Source of the DNA: Clostridiales bacterium UBA1380
GTDB lineage: Bacteria > Bacillota > Clostridia > Oscillospirales > CAG-272
DNA: 6,026 nt
Direction: 5' to 3'
Assembly (NCBI GenBank): GCA_002305445.1
Contig: DBRA01000015.1
Location: 1 to 6,026 of the forward strand
Below the pieces are notes generated by a model. The model made no database searches. It was given only the letters and a program-made list of their open reading frames with translations, and was not told where the DNA came from. Numbering within the stretch: the stretch's first letter is position 1; each line of letters opens with the position of its first letter. Positions 1 through 5,126 of the stretch are shown here, piece after piece. A program made the position numbers and the translations under genes.

Positions 1-89
1 CCTTTTTTCATGTTTTTGCGATTTCTTTGATTCTTTTTAAAAATAGCTCCATTGTTTTCCACAAAAATCAACATATTCTCAAGCGTCGA

Positions 90-119
90 TTGCCTTATAC
101 AATATGTTGTGAGTATAAA
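90..119 (+). promoter_or_regulatory. Probable sigma-A promoter of tepA
   Basis: A -35-like TTGCCT (90-95) and a -10-like TATAAA (114-119) are separated by 18 bases in AT-rich DNA upstream of tepA. The predicted start of transcription is near 126, giving a leader of about 55 nt. The boxes are good but not perfect. Other AT-rich hexamers in 1-120, such as TTGATT near 29, could also serve, so the assignment is moderate. No gene is visible in 1-181. Confidence 0.45.
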
Positions 120-125
120 AACCGC

Positions 126-135
126 CGCACGTGCG
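126..135. promoter_or_regulatory. Short palindrome at the predicted tepA transcription start
   Basis: CGCACGTGCG is a perfect 10-bp palindrome placed right where transcription from the 90-119 promoter should begin. This is a usual position for a repressor operator, but the palindrome is short and could arise by chance. No known operator consensus is recognised. Confidence 0.25.
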
Positions 136-181
136 AATACTCTCTAAAGTTAGATTACTACATTTACAAGGCGGATAAAAT

Positions 182-826
182 ATGTCTGACGAAAATAAAA
201 CCGAACAGACCGAAAACGACGGCAGCAAGGTCACAAACAGGATAAGGTGCATTCAGATAGTGGGTCAGGTGGAGGGACACTACGACCTCGGCGCCGGACA
301 GAAGTCGACGAAGTACGAGCACATCCTTCCGCTGCTCTTCGAGATCGAGCAGAGCCCGGAGGTCGACGGGCTGATGCTGCTGCTCAACACCATGGGCGGC
401 GACGTCGAAGCCGGACTCGCGATAGCCGAGCTGATCGCGTCGATGACGAAGCCGAGCGTCTCGCTCGTGCTCGGCGGCTCGCACTCGATCGGCGTCCCTC
501 TCGCCGTCAGCGCAAAAAAGTCCTTCATCGTGCCGAGCGCGACGATGACGATCCACCCGGTGCGCATCTCCGGGACCGTGCTCGGCACGCCCGAAACCTA
601 CATCCACCTCAACCGGATGCAGGACCGCATCACCGACTTCGTGACGTCGCACTCGCGCATCACGGCCGACAAGTTCCGCGAGTACCTTTTCCGCAAGGAC
701 GAGCTGTCCACCGACACAGGCTCCGTACTCGAGGGCAAGGAAGCGGTCGACTGCGGCCTGATCGACTCGATCGGCGGGCTTAAGGAAGCGCTTGATTTGC
801 TAAGGCAGGAAACAAAGGCGCAGTAG
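182..826 (+). CDS. tepA: TepA-like ClpP-family serine protease
   Basis: A 214-residue cytoplasmic ClpP-fold protein of the TepA (B. subtilis YmfB) branch, known as translocation-enhancing protein or ClpP-like germination protease. An acidic, probably disordered N-terminus (about 1-18) precedes the crotonase-type core. Visible family signatures are NTMGGDVEAGLAIAE (69-83), the nucleophile elbow GGSHSIGVPLA (98-108) with Ser102 as the presumed nucleophile, and MTIHPVR (122-128) with His125 as the presumed base. The C-terminal EGKEAVDCGLIDSIGG (184-199) matches the ClpP 'EA..GLID' tail. Asp178 is the likeliest third triad member, but it sits two residues upstream of the position that aligns with the ClpP Asp. 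There is no signal peptide or membrane segment. The ATG follows an AAGGCGGA ribosome site (168-175) by 6 nt. In B. subtilis tepA lies near asd, dapG, dapA, rnjB and spoIIIE; here asd is its convergent neighbour. The family assignment is firm. The substrate is unknown, though spore germination protein turnover has been proposed for the family. Confidence 0.9.
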   Translation: MSDENKTEQTENDGSKVTNRIRCIQIVGQVEGHYDLGAGQKSTKYEHILPLLFEIEQSPEVDGLMLLLNTMGGDVEAGLAIAELIASMTKPSVSLVLGGSHSIGVPLAVSAKKSFIVPSATMTIHPVRISGTVLGTPETYIHLNRMQDRITDFVTSHSRITADKFREYLFRKDELSTDTGSVLEGKEAVDCGLIDSIGGLKEALDLLRQETKAQ

Positions 827-831
827 GGCAG

Positions 832-858
832 GCGGCGATATCTCTTTAAATTCGCCGC
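832..858 (+). terminator. Weak hairpin just after tepA
   Basis: GCGGCGA (832-838) pairs with TCGCCGC (852-858) across a 13-nt loop, six bases after the tepA stop. The following bases (GCATTTTAAC) are only moderately T-rich, so this is at best a weak terminator or a 3'-end stabilising hairpin ahead of the strong one at 949-982. The rest of 859-948 is GC-rich, with a 9-bp direct repeat CCGGCGCGC at 885-893 and 923-931, and shows no gene. Confidence 0.25.
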
Positions 859-948
859 GCATTTTAACACCGCTGTTTGCTCTCCCGGCGCGCTGACAAC
901 GCGCTTGCACCGGCCACGCACGCCGGCGCGCCGCGCAGCCGATAACAG

Positions 949-982
949 AAAGCTCCCTTTTATCCTAAAGGGAGCTTTTATT
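949..982. terminator. Rho-independent terminator between tepA and asd
   Basis: AAAGCTCCCTTT (949-960) and AAAGGGAGCTTT (967-978) form a perfect 12-bp stem with a 6-nt loop. On the + strand the stem runs into TTTTATT, a clear terminator for tepA. Read from the - strand the tail is TTTCTGTTAT, so the same hairpin can also end asd transcription, whose stop codon lies about 65 bases away. A shared bidirectional terminator fits the convergent gene order. Confidence 0.85.
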
Positions 983-1006
983 CGCTTATAATATTATCTT
1001 AATGAT

Positions 1007-1051
1007 GCTTTTTCAACCTCAATATCCAACAGAGCTTTTACCTCAATCCAA
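1007..1051 (-). repeat. Imperfect tandem duplication at the asd 3' end
   Basis: On the - strand, TTGGATTGAGGTAAAAGC (complement of 1034-1051) spans the asd stop codon. It is followed about 20 bases later by TTGGATATTGAGGTTGAAAAAGC split as TTGGATATTGAGG / TTGAAAAAGC (complement of 1007-1029). The second copy has small insertions relative to the first. It looks like an old local duplication of the gene end and has no obvious function. Confidence 0.5.
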
Positions 1052-2119
1052 ATATCCTTCTCTGTACAGCAGCTCGGCCATCAGCACTGCGCCGCCGGCA
1101 GCGCCGCGCAGCGTGTTGTGCGCGAGGCCGACGAACTTCCAGTCAAAGACGGTGTCCTCGCGGAGGCGGCCGAGCGACACGCCCATGCCGTTATACAGGT
1201 CGCGGTCGAGCGCGGCCTGCGGGCGGTCGGGCTCGTCATAATAAGTTATGAAGTGTTCGGGCGCGGAGGGCAGCTTCAGCTGCTGCGGGCGGCCTTCGCA
1301 GGCGGCCCAGCGCTCGAGGATCTCCTCGCGCGTCGGCTTGCGGTCGAAGCTGACGAAGACGGCGGCCGTATGGCCGTCGGTGACGGGGATGCGGATGCAC
1401 TGCGTCGTGATAAGCGGCTCCTTCGCGTCGACGATGACGCCGTCCTTCACCTCGCCCCATACCTTGAGCGGCTCTTTCTCGCTCTTCTCCTCCTCGCCGG
1501 AAATATACGGGATGACGTTGTCGATCATGGCGGGCCAGTCGGCGAACGTCTTGCCCGCGCCGGATATGGCCTGATACGTCGTGGCGACGACGGTTTTGAC
1601 GCCGAACTCGCGCAGCGGCGACAGGGCGGCGACGTACGGCTGTATCGAGCAGTTCGGCTTGACGGCGACGAAGCCGCGCTTTGTGCCGAGGCGGGCGCGC
1701 TGCGCGGGGATGACCGCGATATGGTCGGCGTTGACCTCGGGGACGAGCATCGGGACGTCCGGAGTGTGGCGGTGCGCGCTGTTGTTGGACACGACCGGCA
1801 CCTCGGCGCGCGCGTACGCTTCCTCGAGCGCGCGGATCTCGTCCTTTTTCATGTCGACGGCGCAGAACACGAAGTCGACCTTCGCCTTTACGGCTTCGAT
1901 GTCGGACGCGTCGATGACGACGAGCGGTGCAGCCTCCGGCGGGACGGGCGATTGCATTTTCCAGCGGCCGCCGACAGCTTCCGCGTATGTCATGCCGGCG
2001 CTGCGCGGACTTGCAGCGACGGCCGTTAGTTCAAAGTACGGGTGGTTATGCAGCAGGGTGACGAAGCGCTGTCCGACCATGCCGGTTGCCCCGACGACAC
2101 CAGCGCGGAGTTTCTTCAT
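1043..2119 (-). CDS. asd: Aspartate-semialdehyde dehydrogenase
   Basis: A 358-residue cytoplasmic enzyme that reduces L-aspartyl-4-phosphate to L-aspartate-4-semialdehyde with NADPH. This is the branch point to diaminopimelate/lysine, threonine and methionine. The N-terminal nucleotide-binding loop GVVGATGMVG (7-16) is intact. The catalytic cysteine is Cys157 in KPNCSIQ. Arg243 and His250 in the CIRIPVTDGH stretch are the expected substrate-binding arginine and the acid/base histidine. SAGMTYAEAVGGRW and NTLRGAAGGAVL mark the longer archaeal/fungal/clostridial subfamily rather than the E. coli-type enzyme, and the length fits. The ATG at 2119 is chosen because the protein family begins here and GGAAAGGA (2129-2136) lies 9 nt upstream. 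The same frame stays open to 2503, but that extension is Arg-rich, crosses two promoters and is not coding. asd stands alone in the window, with no dap gene beside it, and has its own perfect promoter at 2199-2227. Confidence 0.97.
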   Translation of the reverse strand: MKKLRAGVVGATGMVGQRFVTLLHNHPYFELTAVAASPRSAGMTYAEAVGGRWKMQSPVPPEAAPLVVIDASDIEAVKAKVDFVFCAVDMKKDEIRALEEAYARAEVPVVSNNSAHRHTPDVPMLVPEVNADHIAVIPAQRARLGTKRGFVAVKPNCSIQPYVAALSPLREFGVKTVVATTYQAISGAGKTFADWPAMIDNVIPYISGEEEKSEKEPLKVWGEVKDGVIVDAKEPLITTQCIRIPVTDGHTAAVFVSFDRKPTREEILERWAACEGRPQQLKLPSAPEHFITYYDEPDRPQAALDRDLYNGMGVSLGRLREDTVFDWKFVGLAHNTLRGAAGGAVLMAELLYREGYLD

Positions 2120-2198
2120 GACGTAACATCCTTTCCGGTTCGGTTTTTGCTTTCGGGTCTTCTTGTATCCATTATATGAGACGTGAATATTAGAGTTT

Positions 2199-2227
2199 AT
2201 TATATCACCGCGCGCGCCGATTGTCAA
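2199..2227 (-). promoter_or_regulatory. Consensus promoter of asd (extended -10)
   Basis: Read on the - strand, TTGACA (2227-2222) and TATAAT (2204-2199) are separated by 17 bases, and the -10 is preceded by TGA, giving an extended TGnTATAAT. This matches the sigma-A consensus at every position. Transcription should start near 2192, leaving a leader of about 73 nt, too short for a lysine riboswitch. Its -35 box lies 9 bp from that of the opposing guaB promoter. Confidence 0.88.
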
Positions 2228-2236
2228 CCGCGGTTC

Positions 2237-2266
2237 TTGACAAAACCGTTTGAAACGGGGTATAAT
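2237..2266 (+). promoter_or_regulatory. Consensus promoter of guaB
   Basis: TTGACA (2237-2242) and TATAAT (2261-2266) are separated by 18 bases, with both hexamers perfect for sigma-A. Transcription should start near 2273, about 338 nt upstream of the guaB ATG. No other gene lies between, so this promoter appears to serve guaB-hflK-hflC through a long leader. It is back to back with the asd promoter. Confidence 0.85.
2246..2258. promoter_or_regulatory. Palindrome inside the guaB promoter spacer
   Basis: CCGTTT-G-AAACGG is a perfect 6+1+6 inverted repeat lying entirely between the -35 and -10 boxes of guaB. A regulator bound here would block RNA polymerase at guaB and might also affect the adjacent asd promoter. 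The sequence does not match a purine repressor box that I recognise, and no regulator gene is present in the window. Confidence 0.4.
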
Positions 2267-2281
2267 ATAATAATATTTCCG

Positions 2282-2353
2282 CACATCAAACGGCGGGCCG
2301 CAGCCTTGCGGCGAAATGCCGGAACAGCATGTTAAAGCGAGCCGTATGATGTG
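2282..2353 (+). promoter_or_regulatory. Candidate structured RNA element (three-way junction) in guaB leader
   Basis: CACATCA (2282-2288) pairs perfectly with TGATGTG (2347-2353). After one A-A mismatch the helix continues as ACGGC (2290-2294) with GCCGT (2341-2345), so 12 of 13 positions pair. Enclosed are a 6-bp hairpin GCCGCA/TGCGGC (2297-2302 with 2307-2312, loop GCCT) and a small hairpin ATGC/GCAT (2316-2319 with 2327-2330), followed by unpaired GTTAAAGCGA (2331-2340). The element begins about 9 nt from the predicted 5' end of the RNA, as riboswitch aptamers often do. It lacks the conserved cores of the purine, ZTP, PRPP and other classes I can recall. Structure and function are inferred from base pairing in a single sequence. 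Confidence 0.4.
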
Positions 2354-2457
2354 AAAAAATTGCCGATTTTGCATGATGCGCGGCAGGCCGGTGTATGCCG
2401 CGGCGCGTGCGATGCGGCGCCCCGCCAGATGTGACCGCATCCGGCGGCGGACAGAAT

Positions 2458-2504
2458 GCCGCAGCCGCACAGGAACGCACGCGGTACAACGCCGCAGCCG
2501 CACA
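2458..2504. repeat. 14-bp direct repeat in guaB leader
   Basis: GCCGCAGCCGCACA occurs at 2458-2471 and again at 2491-2504, 33 bp apart. The bases between the copies are not a further copy. The surrounding sequence is biased towards CCG and GCA, so slippage or simple compositional bias could produce it. Confidence 0.6.
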
Positions 2505-2522
2505 CGCAGCGGCCGCCCTCCC

Positions 2523-2553
2523 GGGGCGCGCCGCCGGCGCCGCCGTGCCTTTT
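2523..2553 (+). terminator. Possible attenuator hairpin before guaB
   Basis: GGGGCGCG (2523-2530) can pair with CGTGCCTT (2544-2551) using G-T wobbles at three positions, and the stem runs straight into TTTT (2550-2553). The loop (2531-2543) is itself GC-rich and can pair in other ways, for example GGCGC 2525-2529 with GCGCC 2537-2541. If the hairpin forms as described it would act as a terminator about 60 nt before guaB, which is an attenuator position. The T-run is short, so confidence is low. Confidence 0.25.
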
Positions 2554-2610
2554 GTATAATCCGGCATATAAGCAGATAATATTTTCATACCATTAAAGGA
2601 GAACATAGTT

Positions 2611-4113
2611 ATGGAGATCGAAGCCACGCAGACGGACGGCGTCATGCCGACCGCCGAAAAATTCGGCACAAAGGGGCTGACCTTTGACGATGTGCTGCTC
2701 ATACCCGCGAAGAGCGACATCCTGCCCGCCGATATCAATCTGTCGACGAAGCTGACGAAGAAGATCACGCTCAACATCCCGCTCATGAGCGCGGCGATGG
2801 ACACCGTGACCGAATCGGCGCTGGCGATAGCGATGGCGCGCGAGGGCGGCGCGGGAACGATCCACAAGAACATGCCGATCGAGCGCCAGGTGGACGAGGT
2901 CGAGCGCGTCAAGCGCTCCGAAAACGGCGTCATCACCAACCCGTTCTCGCTCGGGCCGGACAACTATGTCTACGAAGCCGACGAGCTGATGGCAAAATTC
3001 AAGATCAGCGGCGTGCCGATAGTCGACGGCGACAAAAAGCTCGTCGGCATCATCACCAACCGCGACATGCGCTTCATGACCGACCACAACGTGCCGATCA
3101 AGGACGTCATGACGAAGGAGAACCTCGTCGTGACGCACGAGGGCACGACGCTCGAGCAGGCGAAGGAGATCCTGCGCGCGCATAAGATCGAAAAGCTGCC
3201 GATCGTCGACGAGGAGTTCCACCTGAAAGGCCTCATCACGATCAAGGACATCGAAAAGGCGGAGCGTTACCCGAACGCGGCGAAGGACGCGCGCGGCCGC
3301 CTTATCTGCGGCGCCGCCATCGGCGCGACGAAGGACGTCCTCGAGCGCGCCGCCGCGCTGCTCGCCGTCGGCGCCGACTTCCTCGTGCTCGACAGCGCGC
3401 ACGGCCACAGCGGCAACATCATGCGCTCCATCGCTCTCATCAAGGAGAAGTTCCCGGACTGCCAGCTCATCGCCGGCAACGTCGCGACGGGCGAGGCGAC
3501 CGAGGATCTGATCCTTGCCGGCGCGGACGCCGTCAAGGTCGGCATGGGCCCCGGCTCCATCTGCACGACGCGCGTCGTCGCGGGCATCGGCGTGCCGCAG
3601 ATCACCGCCGTGTGGGATGCGTACAACGCCGCCGCGAAGCACGGCATTCCGATCATCGCGGACGGCGGCGTCAAGTACTCCGGCGACCTCACGAAGGCGA
3701 TCGCGGCGGGCGCAAGCGTCGTCATGATCGGTTCGCTCTTCGCGGGCTGCGAGGAGTCGCCCGGCGAAAGCGAGATCTATCAGGGCCGCCGCTTCAAGGT
3801 CTACCGCGGCATGGGCAGCCTTGCTGCGATGGAGAAGGGCAGCCGCGACCGCTACTTCCAGGAGGGCAACAGGAAGCTCGTACCCGAAGGCGTCGAAGGC
3901 CGCGTCCCGTACAAGGGACCGCTGTCCGACACCGTGTACCAGCTCATGGGCGGCCTGCGCTCCGGCATGGGCTACTGCGGCACGGCGACGATCGAGGCGC
4001 TGCAGGCAGGCGGCCGCTTCATCCGCATATCCGGCGCGGGTCTGCGCGAGAGCCACCCGCACGACATCAGCATCACGAAGGAAGCACCGAACTACAGCGT
4101 TCAGGTTGACTGA
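2611..4113 (+). CDS. guaB: IMP dehydrogenase
   Basis: A 500-residue cytoplasmic enzyme that oxidises IMP to XMP with NAD+, the first committed step to GMP, acting as a homotetramer or octamer. The N-terminal KGLTFDDVLLIPAKS (21-35) is the family signature. Two CBS domains occupy roughly 109-165 and 167-225. The (beta/alpha)8 barrel carries Asp261 in LVLDSAHGHS and the active-site loop GMGPGSICTTR (311-321), with Cys318 as the nucleophile. It also carries the IMP phosphate-binding DGG (351-353), the mobile-flap Arg414-Tyr415 pair in KGSRDRYFQ, and the GGLRSGMGYCG segment (447-457). Length is usual for bacterial IMPDH and all key residues are present. The ATG is set by AAAGGAG (2595-2601), 9 nt upstream. 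A 32-nt gap separates it from hflK. Transcription probably comes from the consensus promoter at 2237-2266 through a 338-nt structured leader, so regulation at the RNA level is possible. Confidence 0.98.
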   Translation: MEIEATQTDGVMPTAEKFGTKGLTFDDVLLIPAKSDILPADINLSTKLTKKITLNIPLMSAAMDTVTESALAIAMAREGGAGTIHKNMPIERQVDEVERVKRSENGVITNPFSLGPDNYVYEADELMAKFKISGVPIVDGDKKLVGIITNRDMRFMTDHNVPIKDVMTKENLVVTHEGTTLEQAKEILRAHKIEKLPIVDEEFHLKGLITIKDIEKAERYPNAAKDARGRLICGAAIGATKDVLERAAALLAVGADFLVLDSAHGHSGNIMRSIALIKEKFPDCQLIAGNVATGEATEDLILAGADAVKVGMGPGSICTTRVVAGIGVPQITAVWDAYNAAAKHGIPIIADGGVKYSGDLTKAIAAGASVVMIGSLFAGCEESPGESEIYQGRRFKVYRGMGSLAAMEKGSRDRYFQEGNRKLVPEGVEGRVPYKGPLSDTVYQLMGGLRSGMGYCGTATIEALQAGGRFIRISGAGLRESHPHDISITKEAPNYSVQVD

Positions 4114-4125
4114 CGCGCACTTATT

Positions 4126-4133
4126 AAGGAGGT
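4126..4133 (+). promoter_or_regulatory. Ribosome binding site of hflK with unusual spacing
   Basis: AAGGAGGT is a near-perfect anti-16S match, but the first usable in-frame start (TTG at 4146) is 12 nt beyond it, longer than the usual 5-9. An in-frame ATC at 4137 sits only 3 nt beyond it. No ATG or GTG is available in frame. The strong site may compensate for the weak start codon. Confidence 0.75.
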
Positions 4134-4145
4134 AAAATCAGAGAA

Positions 4146-5126
4146 TTGGATTACTTCGACAAAGACGGAAAGCCGATAAAGGTCACCTACATCGGCGACA
4201 GGATTAAGAAGATCATCGTTATCGCGGCGATAATTATCGCCGTCGTCGCCATCGGCAGCACATGCTGGTACACCGTCGACGAAAAGCAGCAGGCTGTCGT
4301 CACGACGTTCGGCAGGGTCACGGGCGTCACCGGAGCGGGCATGCACTTCAAGCTCCCGTTCGGCATACAGAAGGCCCACAAGGTAGACGTCAACGTTTAC
4401 CGCAAGATAGAGCTCGGCTACCGCTCGACCGGCGACGGCGCGAGCACCGTCGTCGAAAAGGAGTCGAAGATGATAACGGGCGACTACAACATCGTCAACG
4501 TCGACTTCTTCATCGAGTACAAGGTATCCAACCCCGAGAAGTTCCTGTTCGCTTCCAAAGACCCTGAGCAGATACTGAAAAACCTCGTGCAGAGCCAGAT
4601 ACGCAATGTCGTCGGCTCGTACAAGGTCGACAGAGTACTGACCGACGGCAAGTCGGAGATTCAGCAGAAGGTCAAGGACATGACGTCCGAGATCCTCACG
4701 GAGTACGACATAGGTCTGATCCTCACAGACGTCAAGATTCAGGACTCGGAGCCGCCGACGGCGAGCGTCATCGAGGCGTTCAAGAACGTCGAGACCGCGA
4801 AGCAGAAGGCGGAGACGCTGATAAACGAAGCGAGGGCGTATCAGAACCAGAAGCTGCCCGAGGCGCAGGCGCAGGCCGACCAGCTTAAGCAGAACGCCGA
4901 GTACCTCAAGCAGAACCGCATCAACGACGCCGTCAAGGCGGTCGCGATGTTCGAGGCGATGTACGCCGAATATGAGAAGAACCCCGACATAACGCGGTCG
5001 CGCATGTATTACGAGGCGCTGACGTCGGCGCTGCCGGGCGTCAGGCTGTTTATCGACGTATCCGACGGCACAACGAACAAGCTGCTGCCGCTCGAAAGCT
5101 TCATCGGAGAGGAGGCGGGTGAGTAA
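4146..5126 (+). CDS. hflK: HflK-like SPFH-domain membrane protein (FtsH modulator family)
   Basis: A 326-residue member of the HflK branch of the SPFH/band 7 superfamily. In E. coli, HflK and HflC form a large membrane cage around the FtsH protease and restrain its action on membrane proteins. A short charged N-terminus is followed by one membrane segment (about 22-43) and DEKQQAVVTTFGRV (45-58), typical of HflK. The SPFH domain includes MITGDYNIVNVDFFIEYKV (109-127) and runs to about 215, with VKIQDSEPP..V..AFKNV (196-215). A predicted helical/coiled-coil region follows (about 216-280) and the family-type tail LLPLESF (313-319) closes it. It lacks the long Gly/Pro-rich N-terminal extension of E. 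coli HflK (419 residues). The start is TTG at 4146, after the strong AAGGAGGT site; no ATG fits. Its stop TAA shares one base with the hflC ATG, implying translational coupling. ftsH is not in the window. Confidence 0.93.
   Translation: MDYFDKDGKPIKVTYIGDRIKKIIVIAAIIIAVVAIGSTCWYTVDEKQQAVVTTFGRVTGVTGAGMHFKLPFGIQKAHKVDVNVYRKIELGYRSTGDGASTVVEKESKMITGDYNIVNVDFFIEYKVSNPEKFLFASKDPEQILKNLVQSQIRNVVGSYKVDRVLTDGKSEIQQKVKDMTSEILTEYDIGLILTDVKIQDSEPPTASVIEAFKNVETAKQKAETLINEARAYQNQKLPEAQAQADQLKQNAEYLKQNRINDAVKAVAMFEAMYAEYEKNPDITRSRMYYEALTSALPGVRLFIDVSDGTTNKLLPLESFIGEEAGE

Larger units (their letters stand above)
2273..2610 (+). other. Long untranslated leader of guaB
   Basis: This is the predicted 5' leader from the start of transcription near 2273 to the guaB ATG, about 338 nt with no convincing gene. 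It holds, in order: a long-range helix enclosing two hairpins (2282-2353); alternative hairpins sharing CGGCA at 2381-2385; a 7-bp hairpin GATGCGG/CCGCATC (2411-2417 with 2435-2441, 17-nt loop); a 14-bp direct repeat (2458-2471 and 2491-2504); and a GC-rich terminator-like hairpin ending in TTTT (2523-2553). After that come an AT-rich stretch and the ribosome site AAAGGAG (2595-2601). The small open frames inside it are Arg-rich by-products of high GC. Leaders of this length often regulate the downstream gene, but this function is inferred. Confidence 0.6.

Noticed and set aside
27..245. 72-codon open frame over the tepA promoter
   Set aside because: It overlaps the predicted promoter and the start of tepA in another frame, has no ribosome site and has no recognisable features.
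1118..2029. 303-codon open frame on the + strand opposite asd
   Set aside because: It is an antisense shadow of a well-supported gene, with compositionally biased sequence and no ribosome site.
2120..2192. Lysine riboswitch in the asd leader
   Set aside because: The predicted leader is about 73 nt, far shorter than a lysine aptamer plus platform, and it shows no matching conserved stretches.
2120..2503. In-frame N-terminal extension of asd on the - strand (up to 486 residues in total)
   Set aside because: The added residues are Arg/Ala-rich with no family match, cross both consensus promoters, and the family start at 2119 has a good ribosome site.
2555..2560. Second guaB promoter with TATAAT at 2555-2560
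   Set aside because: The -10 hexamer is perfect, but the -35 position (around 2532-2537, CGCCGG) is GC-rich and unlike TTGACA, and there is no TGn extension.
2373..2579. 68-codon Arg-rich frame in the guaB leader
   Set aside because: There is no ribosome site, and about a third of its residues are Arg from CGN-biased repeats; it is better read as untranslated leader.
2273..2610. Guanine riboswitch, T-box or PRPP/ZTP element upstream of guaB
   Set aside because: I looked for the purine aptamer core, the T-box GGTGG motif and the ZTP/PRPP conserved bases and did not find them. The structure is therefore left unassigned.
2593..4062. 489-codon open frame on the - strand opposite guaB
   Set aside because: Its frame is an artefact of GC-rich codons in guaB; the product is Arg/Ala/Asp/Val-rich low-complexity sequence, and the + strand encodes a full IMP dehydrogenase.
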